A DNA stretch of 64,000 nt from Hyphomicrobiales bacterium (GCA_013911975.1 JACESF010000013.1:1-64000); one strand, 5' to 3'. Shown: positions 41,966 to 51,850, counted from the stretch's first letter. Numbers and translations are program-made. Notes: generated by a model not told the origin, from the letters alone.

Positions 41966-43330
41966 TCACAGGATGGTGCCGTGGAGGAACAGCCACGCCA
42001 CGCTGAAATAGATGACGATGCCGGTCACATCCACCAGCGTCGCCACGAACGGGGCCGAGGCGGTGGCGGGGTCGAAGCCCAGCCGCTTGAGGATGAAGGG
42101 CAGCATCGAGCCCGACAGCGAGCCGAAGGTGACGATGCCCACCAGCGCCACGCCGATGGTCACGGACAGAAGCAGCCAGTGCTCGCCATAGTCGAAGATG
42201 CCCAGTTCCTGCCAGATGGCGATGCGGGCGATGCCGATGACGCCGAGGATGGTGCCGAGCACGATGCCCGTGGGCAATTCCCGGAACGCCACCTTGTACC
42301 AGTCCCGCAGGCGCACCTGCTGGAGCGCCAGGGCGCGGATGATGAGGGATGTGGCCTGGGACCCCGAATTGCCGCCTGAACTCATGACGAGCGGGATGAA
42401 GAGCGCCAGAACGATGGCCTTCTCCAGCTCGTCGGAAAACACCTGCATGGCGCTGGTGGTGAGCATTTCCGAGAGGAACAGCACGCACAGCCAGCCGGCG
42501 CGCTTCTGGATCATCTCGCCGAAGCCGATCTGGAGATAGGGCTCGTGGATATGCTCCATGCCGCCCATGCGCTGCACGTCCTCGGTCTGCACGTCGATCA
42601 TGGCGTCGATCATGTCGTCGAAGGTGCAGATGCCGATGATGTGGCCGGTCGTGTCCACCACCGGCACGGCCAGAAGGTCGTACTTGGCAATGAGGCGCGC
42701 CACGTCCCCGCGGTCCGCCAGGGCATTGGCGGTGATGGGCGCGTAGCTCGGCGCGAGGGAGAGGATGGGCGCCGCGGGCGCGGCGGTGAGCAGCGCGCGC
42801 AGCTTCACCACGTTCACCAGCTTCCGGGTGACGGGATCCAGCAGGTAGATGGCGTAGATGGTCTCGCGGGAGGATTCCACTTCCCGCAGGTGGGTCAGCG
42901 TCTGCTCCACGGTCCAGTCGGACGGGATGCTGACGAACTCGGTGGTCATGATGCTGCCCGCGCTGTTGTGCGGGTAGGTGAGCAGCCGGTCGATGCTGGC
43001 GCGGGTGTCGGGCGTCAGCCGGTCCTTCAGCTCGGACCGCTTCGGCTCGGGAAGCCAGCGCAGGATGTCCGCGACGCGGTCGCTGGACATGCGCTCCATC
43101 AGCTCCGCCGCCTTCTCGGCGGGCAGCTCCTCCATGACCTCGCACGCCCAGTCGAAGTCCGGCTGGTCCATGAGTTCCACGGCCCAGTCCTCGGGCAGGG
43201 TGCCCATGAACTGGACCGTGTCCTCCAGCGACTTGCGGTTCAGCAGCTCGACGATGTCGGCCACATGGTGGGCTGCCAGCGCCTTCGGCGATGCGGCGAT
43301 GGCGGCGGTGTCGATCGGATCCTGCTTCAT
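41966..43330 (-). CDS. mgtE: Magnesium transporter MgtE
   Basis: The 454-residue protein has the MgtE layout: an N-terminal superhelical MgtE_N domain (residues about 25-130), two CBS domains (about 135-260, with SIMTTEFVSIPSDWTVEQ and LLAVPVVDTTGHIIGICTFDDM) and a C-terminal membrane domain with about five spans. SSGGNSGSQATSLIIRALAL is the conserved channel motif. It is a magnesium-gated Mg2+ channel in the inner membrane. The gene has no operon partner and is convergent with the Nif11-like gene. Confidence 0.94.
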   Translation of the reverse strand: MKQDPIDTAAIAASPKALAAHHVADIVELLNRKSLEDTVQFMGTLPEDWAVELMDQPDFDWACEVMEELPAEKAAELMERMSSDRVADILRWLPEPKRSELKDRLTPDTRASIDRLLTYPHNSAGSIMTTEFVSIPSDWTVEQTLTHLREVESSRETIYAIYLLDPVTRKLVNVVKLRALLTAAPAAPILSLAPSYAPITANALADRGDVARLIAKYDLLAVPVVDTTGHIIGICTFDDMIDAMIDVQTEDVQRMGGMEHIHEPYLQIGFGEMIQKRAGWLCVLFLSEMLTTSAMQVFSDELEKAIVLALFIPLVMSSGGNSGSQATSLIIRALALQQVRLRDWYKVAFRELPTGIVLGTILGVIGIARIAIWQELGIFDYGEHWLLLSVTIGVALVGIVTFGSLSGSMLPFILKRLGFDPATASAPFVATLVDVTGIVIYFSVAWLFLHGTIL

Positions 43331-43435
43331 CCCTGTCCCCGGTCCCCGCCCGCGTGATGCGGGCCCTCGGGGAAGCCCTTAGCCGGGACCCGCAAACGTC
43401 GTGTGACGCTTCGGAACGGCCCTCTGGGAACGGGA

Positions 43436-44050
43436 TCAGGCGTCGCGGAACACGCCGTCCTCGCCCATGACCTCCAGGCGCCCGGTGGCCACGCCAAAAT
43501 AGGCACCATGCAGGGCCAGCTCGCCCGCTTCCACGCGCTCCGCCACCCAGGGGAAGCTCTTCAGATTGCCGATGGACAGGCGCACGCAGCAATGCTCGCA
43601 GAAGCGCTGGCGCTCCGCCTCGGGCACGTCGGCGGCCAGCGTCTGGCGGCGCGCTTCCTCGGCGATCTCGATCCAGTGGGCGACGAAGTCCTGCGCCCCG
43701 GGAGGCGCGCCCGTGAGCAGAGCGTTCACGCCGCCGCACTGGGCATGGCCCATGACGACGATGCGCTTCACTTCCAGCACGCGCACCGCGAATTCCAGCG
43801 CCGCGCTGGTGCCGTGATAATTGCTGTCCGGCTGATAGGGCGGCACGAGGTTCGCGACGTTGCGGGCCACGAACAGTTCGCCCGGGCCGGCATTGAAGAT
43901 CATCTGGGGATCCACGCGGCTGTCCGAGCAGGCGACCACGAAGGTATCCGGCTTCTGCCCCCGCGCCGCCAGGCGCTCGAACAGGGCCTTGTGATCCGGC
44001 CACGCCACGTCCCGGAACCGCCTGTAGCCGTCGATCAAGCTTTCCATCAT
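43436..44050 (-). CDS. Beta-carbonic anhydrase
   Basis: The 204-residue enzyme interconverts CO2 and bicarbonate. Zinc ligands are the Cys in VVACSDSRVDP and the His-x2-Cys in GHAQCGGV; the D/R dyad lies in SDSR. LIDGYRRFRD is the family start. The ORF track begins further upstream; ATG 44050 has GAGG six bases before it, while ATG 44077 is an equally spaced alternative that adds nine residues. It lies next to the urea cluster, and urea hydrolysis yields CO2, but no sequence link to that operon is seen. Confidence 0.92.
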   Translation of the reverse strand: MMESLIDGYRRFRDVAWPDHKALFERLAARGQKPDTFVVACSDSRVDPQMIFNAGPGELFVARNVANLVPPYQPDSNYHGTSAALEFAVRVLEVKRIVVMGHAQCGGVNALLTGAPPGAQDFVAHWIEIAEEARRQTLAADVPEAERQRFCEHCCVRLSIGNLKSFPWVAERVEAGELALHGAYFGVATGRLEVMGEDGVFRDA

Positions 44051-44207
44051 ATCCAGCCTCGCACGCAGAGCGCCCATAAAAGAGGCTCCATTGCACCCGC
44101 GGTCAAGATAGCTGCGGTGCACAACGCAAGGACACCCTGCGCTGGCGGAACGCATGCCCCGTTATCGCGTTACTTCCACGAGCGAAATCACACGCAGGAG
44201 AGATGCG

Positions 44208-44285
44208 ATGCGCGGGCTTGTTCTTTGGTTTCTGGGCGTTCCTTTTTCTGTGATCGTCCTGCTGTACCTGTTCAACGTCCTCTGA
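44208..44285 (+). CDS. 25-residue membrane microprotein
   Basis: This ORF is too short for the track. Its translation is MRGLVLWFLGVPFSVIVLLY followed by LFNVL and a stop, a single predicted membrane span. AGGAG stands seven bases before the ATG, which is a good ribosome site. It lies between the divergent carbonic anhydrase gene and the urea operon promoter. The function is unknown; tiny hydrophobic proteins of this kind are common in Rhizobiales. Confidence 0.6.
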   Translation: MRGLVLWFLGVPFSVIVLLYLFNVL

Positions 44286-44317
44286 CACGAACGGCCGTCC
44301 ACAGTGGCGAGGCCCTA

Positions 44318-44366
44318 TGCATCCCGCACGTTTTGCCTGAAAATTGTGCAAAACATGCGGGATGCA
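44318..44366. promoter_or_regulatory. 19-bp inverted repeat upstream of urtA
   Basis: TGCATCCCGCACGTTTTGC and GCAAAACATGCGGGATGCA are inverted around an 11-base gap with one mismatch in 19. It lies about 100-145 bp before the expected sigma-54 start site, a normal place for an enhancer site such as NtrC. It could instead be a terminator-like stem for the microprotein transcript, but no T-run follows. Confidence 0.65.
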
Positions 44367-44435
44367 TGCCCGATTCCCGCCTGCACGGTCGGGCGGTTGC
44401 GGGTTTGGCGGGCCGCATCCCTGCATCGACACTGA

Positions 44436-44451
44436 TGGCATGACGCTTGCT
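44436..44451 (+). promoter_or_regulatory. Sigma-54 type -24/-12 promoter of the urt-ure cluster
   Basis: TGGCATGACGCTTGCT matches the consensus TGGCACG-N4-TTGCW with one change, and the GG and GC pairs are ten bases apart. A start near 44462 would leave about 40 bases of leader before the urtA ATG. Nitrogen control of urea uptake is known in many proteobacteria. Confidence 0.65.
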
Positions 44452-44501
44452 CCAGGCTTTCGGCTGGCCGCGCGCCGGCATGAAAAACACGGAGAGAGCG
44501 C

Positions 44502-45815
44502 ATGCTCGGTTTGCTGGGACGGGCGGCCAAAGGGCTGGGAGTCGGATTGGGGGCTCTCGCCGCGGTGGCGGCGGTGGCGGGGACCATCGGTTCCGCCTCT
44601 GCGCAGGAGACGATCAAGGTCGGCATCCTGCATTCCCTGTCGGGGACCATGGCGATCAGCGAGACCACGCTGAAGAACGTCATGCTCATGCTCATCGAGG
44701 AGCAGAACAAGAAGGGCGGCGTGCTCGGCAAGAAGCTGGAGCCGGTGGTGGTGGACCCCGCCTCCAACTGGCCGCTGTTCGCCGAGAAGGCCCGTGAACT
44801 GGTCACCAAGGACAAGGTGGCGGCGGTGTTCGGCTGCTGGACCTCGGTCAGCCGCAAGTCCGTGCTGCCGGTCTTCAAGGAACTGAATTCGATCCTCTTT
44901 TACCCCGTCCAGTACGAGGGCGAGGAGAGCGAGCGCAACGTGTTCTACACCGGCGCCGCTCCCAACCAGCAGGCCATTCCCGCCGTGGAATACCTGATGA
45001 AGGAAGAGAAGGTGGAGCGCTGGGTGCTGGCGGGCACCGACTATGTCTATCCCCGCACCACCAACAAGATCCTGGAAGCCTTCCTGAAGTCCAAGGGCGT
45101 GAAGCCCGAGGACATCATGATCAACTACACGCCGTTCGGCCAGTCCGACTGGCAGACGATCGTCTCCGACATCAAGAAGTTCGGCTCCGCCGGCAAGAAG
45201 ACGGCCGTGGTATCCACCATCAACGGTGACGCCAACGTGCCCTTCTACAAGGAGCTGGCGAACCAGGGCATCAAGGCGACCGACATCCCGGTCGTGGCCT
45301 TCTCCGTGGGCGAGGAAGAACTCGCCGGCATGGACACGAAGCCCCTCGTCGGCCATCTGGCGGCGTGGAACTACTTCATGTCCATCAAGACCCCGGAGAA
45401 CGATGCCTTCATCAAGCAGTGGCAGGCCTTCATGAAGAATCCGAAGGCGGTGACCAACGATCCCATGGAGGCCCATTATATCGGCTTCAACATGTGGGTT
45501 CAGGCCGTCACCAAGGCCGGCACCACGGACCCGGACAAGGTGATCGCGGCTCTCCCGGGCACCAAGCAGCCGAACCTCACCGGCGGCGTGTCCGAGATGC
45601 TGGCCAACCACCACATCACCAAGCCCGTCTTCATCGGCGAGATCGAGGAGAACGGCCAGTTCGACGTGGTGTGGAAGACCGAGAACCTCATCCCCGGAGA
45701 GGCGTGGTCGCCCCAGCTCGAGGGCTCGAAGTTCCTCGTCGCCGACTGGGTGAAGCTGAACTGCGGCAATTTCGACACCCAGAAGAACGTCTGCCTCGGC
45801 AGCGCCACCAAGTGA
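44502..45815 (+). CDS. urtA: Urea ABC transporter, substrate-binding protein
   Basis: The 437-residue periplasmic protein has a signal peptide (about 1-35, ending ASA) and a type I binding fold of the UrtA/AmiC class: VGILHSLSGTMAISETTLKN, VFGCWTSVSRKSVLPVF, FYPVQYEGEE and NYFMSIKTPEN. These are characteristic of urea-binding UrtA. It opens urtABCDE behind a sigma-54 promoter. Two hairpins in the gap to urtB may keep UrtA in excess over the membrane parts. Confidence 0.95.
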   Translation: MLGLLGRAAKGLGVGLGALAAVAAVAGTIGSASAQETIKVGILHSLSGTMAISETTLKNVMLMLIEEQNKKGGVLGKKLEPVVVDPASNWPLFAEKARELVTKDKVAAVFGCWTSVSRKSVLPVFKELNSILFYPVQYEGEESERNVFYTGAAPNQQAIPAVEYLMKEEKVERWVLAGTDYVYPRTTNKILEAFLKSKGVKPEDIMINYTPFGQSDWQTIVSDIKKFGSAGKKTAVVSTINGDANVPFYKELANQGIKATDIPVVAFSVGEEELAGMDTKPLVGHLAAWNYFMSIKTPENDAFIKQWQAFMKNPKAVTNDPMEAHYIGFNMWVQAVTKAGTTDPDKVIAALPGTKQPNLTGGVSEMLANHHITKPVFIGEIEENGQFDVVWKTENLIPGEAWSPQLEGSKFLVADWVKLNCGNFDTQKNVCLGSATK

Positions 45816-45821
45816 GCATGG

Positions 45822-45882
45822 GGCCCGCCGCTCCGGCGGCGGGCCTGCTTCCTCCGCGGGCCGCCTCCGGGCGGCCCGTTTC
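45822..45882 (+). terminator. Tandem stem-loops between urtA and urtB
   Basis: GGCCCGCCGC/GCGGCGGGCC (45822-45845) is followed by CGGGCCGCC/GGCGGCCCG (45857-45878) and TTTC. The T-run is short, so these are more likely partial terminators or 3' mRNA stabilisers for urtA than a full stop. Confidence 0.65.
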
Positions 45883-45910
45883 ATCCGTATCGTGGCGGGG
45901 TCGTGTGGAC

Positions 45911-47545
45911 ATGCGGATCTTGAGCGCGAGGCGCGCCGGCATCCTGTCGCTGGCGCTGATGATGTTGGCCTCCATCCTGTTCGTCGCCCCGGCCCCTGTC
46001 CGCGCCCAGGGCGCGGCGGACCTGCCGGGCACCATCGCCCGCTTCGGGGCCGACAGCTACGGCGACACCGAGGCCGCCCTCGGCGCCCTGGCCCTGTCCG
46101 GCGATCCGCGCGCCTCCGACATCGTGGAGGCCCTGCGCGACGGGCGCCTCCTGTACGATCCCCAGACCAAGGCGGTCTATCTGCGCACCCCGGCCGGGGC
46201 CGTCACCGAGGCCGCGACCGGCGCTGCGGTGGCGACGCCCCCCTCGGGCCTTCGGCCGGTGCGCATGAACAACCGCGTGCGCCGCGCCCTGGATGCCGCC
46301 GCCGGTGCGCTGGCCCTGGTGAGCCCGGATCCCGCCAAGCGGCTCGATGCCGCCGCTTCCGTCTTCAAGTCGCGCGATGCCGCCGCGTTGCCGGCTCTCG
46401 ACGCGGCCATCGCCAAGGAGACGAACCCCGAGGTGAAGACCGCGCTCGCCCAGGCGCGCGCCGCCCTCATCGTCTCCAATCCCCAGATCTCGGAGCCCGA
46501 GCGCGTCTCCGCCGCCCGGCTCATCGCCGCGCGCGGCGACCAGGAGGCGCTGGCGGTGCTCTCCAGCCTTCCGGCCGACAGCCCCGCCGCCGTCAAGCAG
46601 GCGGCGGCCGACGGCATCGAGAGCGTCAACCGCTCGCTCGCCCTGTGGGCGGTGGCGCAGAATGTCTGGTACGGCCTGTCGCTGGGCTCCGTGCTGCTGC
46701 TGGCGGCCATCGGCCTCGCCATCACGTTCGGCGTCATGGGCGTCATCAACATGGCCCATGGCGAGATGGTGATGATCGGTGCCTACACCACCTATGTGGT
46801 GCAGGAGGTGATCCGCACCAGTGCGCCCTTCCTGTTCGGCTGGTCGCTGGCCATCGCGCTGCCGCTCGCCTTCCTCGTCACGGCGCTCGTGGGCATCCTC
46901 ATCGAGCGCACGGTGATCCGCTTCCTCTATGGCCGCCCGCTGGAGACGCTGCTCGCCACCTGGGGGCTCTCGCTCATCCTTCAGCAGGCGGTGCGCTCGG
47001 TGTTCGGCCCCACCAACAAGGAAGTGGGCGCCCCGTCCTGGATGTCCGGCTCGTTCGACATCGGGCAGATGGCCATCACCTATAACCGGCTCTGGATCAT
47101 CGTCTTCGCGCTGCTGGTGTTCTTCGCGCTGCTGCTGGTGCTCAAGCGCACCATGCTCGGCCTCTATGTGCGCGCCGTCACCCAGAACCGGCGCATGGCG
47201 GCGGCCATGGGCATCCGCACCGGGCGCATCGATGCGCTGACCTTCGGGCTCGGCTCGGGCATCGCGGGCATCGCGGGCGTCGCCCTGTCGCAGATCGACA
47301 ATGTCAGTCCCAATCTCGGCCAGGGCTACATCATCGACAGCTTCATGGTGGTGGTGTTCGGCGGGGTGGGGAACCTCTGGGGCACGCTGGTGGCCGCCTT
47401 CGGCCTCGGCATCGCCAACAAGCTGCTGGAACCCTTCGCGGGCGCGGTGCTGGGCAAGATCCTCATCCTCGTCCTCATCATCCTGTTCATCCAGAAGCGC
47501 CCGCGCGGCCTGTTCGCGCTCAAGGGCCGGGCGGTGGAAGCATGA
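45911..47545 (+). CDS. urtB: Urea ABC transporter permease UrtB
   Basis: The 544-residue protein has a signal-like N-terminus (MRILSARRAGILSLALMMLA), a periplasmic helical region of about 200 residues that is specific to UrtB, and a C-terminal LivH-type permease with about eight spans (GLAITFGVMGVINMAHGEMVM). The N-terminal extension separates it from branched-chain amino-acid permeases. Its stop overlaps the urtC start (ATGA). It sits in the inner membrane with UrtC. Confidence 0.93.
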   Translation: MRILSARRAGILSLALMMLASILFVAPAPVRAQGAADLPGTIARFGADSYGDTEAALGALALSGDPRASDIVEALRDGRLLYDPQTKAVYLRTPAGAVTEAATGAAVATPPSGLRPVRMNNRVRRALDAAAGALALVSPDPAKRLDAAASVFKSRDAAALPALDAAIAKETNPEVKTALAQARAALIVSNPQISEPERVSAARLIAARGDQEALAVLSSLPADSPAAVKQAAADGIESVNRSLALWAVAQNVWYGLSLGSVLLLAAIGLAITFGVMGVINMAHGEMVMIGAYTTYVVQEVIRTSAPFLFGWSLAIALPLAFLVTALVGILIERTVIRFLYGRPLETLLATWGLSLILQQAVRSVFGPTNKEVGAPSWMSGSFDIGQMAITYNRLWIIVFALLVFFALLLVLKRTMLGLYVRAVTQNRRMAAAMGIRTGRIDALTFGLGSGIAGIAGVALSQIDNVSPNLGQGYIIDSFMVVVFGGVGNLWGTLVAAFGLGIANKLLEPFAGAVLGKILILVLIILFIQKRPRGLFALKGRAVEA

Positions 47546-48663
47546 CCGGCATCATCGACCGCAAGGGCTGGTTCTTCATCGCCATCGTGCTGGGCGCGGC
47601 GGTGCTGGTGCCCGCCGCCAACCTCATGGTGCCGGAAGGCAGCCCGCTCCACGTCTCCGACTATCTGGTGCCGCTGCTGGGCAAGTATCTGTGCTACGCG
47701 CTGCTCGCCGTGGCGGTGGATCTGGTCTGGGGCTATTGCGGCGTGCTCTCGCTGGGCCACGGCGCCTTCTTCGCGCTCGGCGGCTATGCCATGGGCATGT
47801 ATCTCATGCGCCAGATCGGCCCGCGCGGCGTTTACGGCAACCCGGTCCTGCCGGACTTCATGGTGTTCCTGAACTACAAGGAACTGCCCTGGTTCTGGTG
47901 GGGCTTCGACTGGTTCCCCTTCGCCCTCGTCATGGTTCTGTTCGTGCCGGGGCTGTTGGCCTTCCTGTTCGGCTGGTTCGCCTTCCGCTCGCGGGTCACG
48001 GGCGTCTACCTGTCCATCATCACCCAGGCCATGACCTATGCGCTGATGCTGGCCTTCTTCCGCAACGACATGGGCTTCGGCGGAAACAACGGCCTCACCG
48101 ACTTCAAGGACATCCTGGGCTTCTCCATCTCGGCGGATGGCACGCGCGCGGCGCTGTTCGCCGTCTCGGCGGTGGCGCTGGCGGGCGGCTATGTCCTGTG
48201 CCGGGCGCTGGTCACGTCGAAATACGGCAAGGTGCTGGTGGCGGTGCGCGACGCGGAGAGCCGCACGCGGTTCATGGGCTACCGGGTGGAGAACTACAAG
48301 CTGCTCTGCTGGACCCTCTCGGCCATGCTGGCGGGGGTGGCCGGGGCGCTCTACGTGCCGCAGGTGGGCATCATCAATCCCGGCGAGTTCGCGCCCGCCA
48401 ACTCCATCGAGGCGGTGATCTGGGTGGCGGTGGGCGGCCGCGGCACCCTGGTGGGCGCGGCGGTGGGCGCTCTGCTGGTGAATGCGGGCAAGACCTGGTT
48501 CACCGGCCTGCTCCCGGAAGCCTGGCTGTTCGCCCTCGGCGCGCTGTTCGTGCTGGTGACGCTGTTCCTGCCGCGCGGCGTCCTGGGCCTGTGGGACACC
48601 ATCGCCGCGCGCCGCGCCAAGCCCTCGCAGACCGCCGTCCCGGCGGCCAAGCCCGCGGAGTGA
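47542..48663 (+). CDS. urtC: Urea ABC transporter permease UrtC
   Basis: The 373-residue permease resembles LivM and has about ten spans. LVWGYCGVLSLGHGAFFALGGYAMG and FFRNDMGFGGNNGLTDFKDI are the UrtC-type motifs. The C-terminus ends in a charged tail (RRAKPSQTAVPAAKPAE). It is coupled to urtB and is followed after five bases by urtD. Confidence 0.94.
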   Translation: MTGIIDRKGWFFIAIVLGAAVLVPAANLMVPEGSPLHVSDYLVPLLGKYLCYALLAVAVDLVWGYCGVLSLGHGAFFALGGYAMGMYLMRQIGPRGVYGNPVLPDFMVFLNYKELPWFWWGFDWFPFALVMVLFVPGLLAFLFGWFAFRSRVTGVYLSIITQAMTYALMLAFFRNDMGFGGNNGLTDFKDILGFSISADGTRAALFAVSAVALAGGYVLCRALVTSKYGKVLVAVRDAESRTRFMGYRVENYKLLCWTLSAMLAGVAGALYVPQVGIINPGEFAPANSIEAVIWVAVGGRGTLVGAAVGALLVNAGKTWFTGLLPEAWLFALGALFVLVTLFLPRGVLGLWDTIAARRAKPSQTAVPAAKPAE

Positions 48664-48668
48664 GGACG

Positions 48669-49418
<750 letters not shown>

Positions 49419-49445
49419 GGATGGGACGCGCGATCGACGCTGTTT

Positions 49446-49581
49446 CCCCTCTCCCCCTGCGGGAGAGGGTGCCGAGCGCAGCGAGGCGGGTGAGGGGTGG
49501 GGTGCCGCCTGTCGCCGTCTCGAAGGTCAGCGCAGGCGGAAAGGCCCCCTCACCCCATCCCTCTCCCGCGGGGGGAGAGGG
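49446..49581. repeat. REP-like palindromic element inside the urt operon
   Basis: Two stem-loop ends, CCCTCTCCC...GGGAGAGGG (49447-49469 and 49559-49581), flank about 90 bases, and internal TGAGGGG and CCCCTCA also pair. This is a common type of dispersed Rhizobiales palindrome. It fills the urtD-urtE gap of 190 bp, where most urt operons have little space. Confidence 0.75.
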
Positions 49582-49608
49582 AGGCTGCGGCGCCCACGGA
49601 GGCCACCC

Positions 49609-50304
49609 ATGCTGAAGGTCGAAAACCTCGATCTCTATTACGGCGCGGCGCACACGCTGCGGAAGGTGTCCCTGGAGGCGCTGCCGGGGCAGGTGACGTG
49701 CGTGCTCGGCCGCAACGGCGTGGGCAAGACCTCGCTGCTGCGCGCCATCGTGGGCCAGCGGCCCATCGCCGGGGGCTCCGTCAATTTCAAGGGGCAGGAC
49801 ATCACCCGCATGGCGACGCCGGACCGGGCGGCGCTCGGCATCGGCTTCGTGCCCCAGGGGCGCGAGGTGTTCCCTCTCATGACCGTGAAGGAAAATCTGG
49901 AAACCGGCTTCGCCCGCCTGCCGCGCAAGGACCGCCATGTGCCGGACGAGATCTTCGAGCTGTTCCCGGTGCTGAAATCCATGATGGGGCGGCGCGGCGG
50001 CGACCTGTCGGGCGGTCAGCAGCAGCAACTGGCCATCGGCCGTGCGCTGGTGACGCGGCCGAGCCTCCTGGTGCTGGACGAGCCCACCGAGGGCATCCAG
50101 CCCTCCATCATCAAGGATATCGGCCGGGCCATCTCCTATTTGCGCGACAAGGGAGATATGGCCATCATCCTGGTGGAGCAGTATTTTGAGTTCGCCAAGG
50201 AACTGGCCGACAGCTTTATCCTGATGGAGCGCGGCGAGGTGGCGGTGCGCGGAGACCGGAGCGGGCTCGATGGGGATGATGTCCGCCGTCTCATGGCCAT
50301 CTGA
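49609..50304 (+). CDS. urtE: Urea ABC transporter ATP-binding protein UrtE
   Basis: The 231-residue ATPase has Walker A GRNGVGKTS at about residue 34, signature LSGGQQQQ, Walker B LLVLDEPTEGIQ and the switch segment VEQYFEF, in which the usual histidine position is Q-Y. It pairs with UrtD as the nucleotide-binding half. The last 35 bp overlap the ureD start, so urea uptake and urease genes are physically joined. Confidence 0.94.
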   Translation: MLKVENLDLYYGAAHTLRKVSLEALPGQVTCVLGRNGVGKTSLLRAIVGQRPIAGGSVNFKGQDITRMATPDRAALGIGFVPQGREVFPLMTVKENLETGFARLPRKDRHVPDEIFELFPVLKSMMGRRGGDLSGGQQQQLAIGRALVTRPSLLVLDEPTEGIQPSIIKDIGRAISYLRDKGDMAIILVEQYFEFAKELADSFILMERGEVAVRGDRSGLDGDDVRRLMAI

Positions 50305-51121
50305 CACGGGTGCGGCCGCGCCGGCGCGGCAAAGGGCCGTCGGGCAGGTGCGCGTGACCGCCGTCTCCACCGGCGGGCGCACGCGCCTTGCCGATCTGGC
50401 CGAGACCGGCTCGCTGCGCGCCCGCCTGCCCAAGGTGCCGGCGGGCCTGGAGGCGGTGCTGGTCAACACGGCGGGCGGGGTCGCCTGCGGCGATCATTTC
50501 ACCATCACAGCCGAGGCGGGGGCGGGGGCGTGCCTCACCCTCGCGACCCCCGCCGCCGAGAAGGTCTATCGCTCCGATGGTCCCGTGGCGCGCATCGACG
50601 TGCATCTCGCGGCAGGTCCCGGCGCGGCGCTGCATTGGCTGCCCCAGGAGACCATCCTGTTCGACACCGCCCGCCTCGCCCGCCGCTATGAGGTGGACGT
50701 GGCACCGGACGCCGCCTTCCTCTCCTTCGAGGCGGTGGTGTTCGGCCGCGCCGCCCGGGGCGAGGTGATGCGGGAGGGGCATCTCAGCGACATCTGGCGG
50801 GTGCGCCGGGGCGCGGAACTGGTCTATGCGGACGCGTTCCGCCTGTCCGGCCCGCTCGCCGCCCATCTGGCGCGCCCCGCCATCGGCAACGGCGCGGCGG
50901 CGCTGGCGACCTTCCTCTATGTGGCGCCGGACGCGGAGGCGCGGCTCGATGCGGCCCGCGACCTGCTGGCGGGCACGCGCGGCGAGGCCGGGGCGAGCGC
51001 CTGGAACGGCGTTCTCGCGGTGCGCTGGCTCGCCGCCGACATCGAGACGTTGCGGCGGGATGCGACCTCGTTTCTCATGGGTTTCCGGGCGGGGCCTCTG
51101 CCTCGGGTCTGGGCGTCATAG
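50270..51121 (+). CDS. ureD: Urease accessory protein UreD
   Basis: The 283-residue accessory protein binds apo-urease with UreF and UreG for nickel loading. Family features are LVNTAGGVACGDHFTI, LTLATPAAEKVYRS, LHWLPQETILFD, and SFEAVVFGRAARGE. The listed start overlaps urtE; ATGs at 50276 and 50279 are alternatives. It opens the urease block and precedes ureAB. Confidence 0.93.
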   Translation: MGMMSAVSWPSDTGAAAPARQRAVGQVRVTAVSTGGRTRLADLAETGSLRARLPKVPAGLEAVLVNTAGGVACGDHFTITAEAGAGACLTLATPAAEKVYRSDGPVARIDVHLAAGPGAALHWLPQETILFDTARLARRYEVDVAPDAAFLSFEAVVFGRAARGEVMREGHLSDIWRVRRGAELVYADAFRLSGPLAAHLARPAIGNGAAALATFLYVAPDAEARLDAARDLLAGTRGEAGASAWNGVLAVRWLAADIETLRRDATSFLMGFRAGPLPRVWAS

Positions 51122-51229
51122 GGCCTGGACCGGCCGGGTCGCGACATCCGGCCGGGGCTTCAGGCCCTGCAACATTGGTGGAGAGCCGCGTCGGTGCCCG
51201 TCACCGGCGCCCGGCTCAAGGAGGACAGC

Positions 51230-51850
51230 GTGCTGCTCACCCCGCGCGAAAAGGACAAGCTGTTGATCGCCATGGCGGCAGAGGTGGCGCGCAAGCGCCT
51301 CGCGCGGGGCGTGAAGCTGAACCATCCCGAGGCCATCGCCCTCATCACCGACTTCGTGGTGGAAGGCGCGCGCGACGGGCGCACCGTGGCGGACCTGATG
51401 CAGGCGGGCGCCCATGTGATCACCGTGGACCAGGTGATGCCCGGCATCGCCGAGATGATCCACGACATCCAGGTGGAGGCCACCTTCCCGGACGGCACCA
51501 AGCTCGTCACCGTGCACCATCCCATCCGGGGCGCGGCGTCCGACGACGTGCCGGGCGAGGTGATCACGCGTGAGGGCGACATCGTGCTGAACGCCGACAG
51601 CGCGCGCGTGGTGGTGGTGGTGGCCAATACCGGCGACCGCCCCATCCAGGTGGGCAGCCATTACCATTTCTTCGAGACCAATCCCGCCCTGTCCTTCGAT
51701 CGCGATGCCGCGCGCGGCATGCGGCTCGACATCGCGGCGGGCACGGCGGTGCGCTTCGAGCCCGGCTCCACCCGCGAGGTGACGCTGGTGCCGCTCGCCG
51801 GCAAGCGCGAGGTCTACGGCTTCCGGGGCGACGTGATGGGGGCGCTGTGA
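51230..51850 (+). CDS. ureAB: Urease gamma-beta fusion subunit
   Basis: The 206-residue protein fuses the gamma subunit (residues 1-100, [20 protein letters not shown]) and the beta subunit (about 105-206, [17 protein letters not shown] to [17 protein letters not shown]). Many alphaproteobacteria have separate ureA and ureB. The start is a GTG after AGGAGG with five bases between; the track begins 12 codons earlier. Both subunits cap the UreC catalytic chain. The stop overlaps the ATG of the GFA-like gene. Confidence 0.94.
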   Translation: MLLTPREKDKLLIAMAAEVARKRLARGVKLNHPEAIALITDFVVEGARDGRTVADLMQAGAHVITVDQVMPGIAEMIHDIQVEATFPDGTKLVTVHHPIRGAASDDVPGEVITREGDIVLNADSARVVVVVANTGDRPIQVGSHYHFFETNPALSFDRDAARGMRLDIAAGTAVRFEPGSTREVTLVPLAGKREVYGFRGDVMGAL

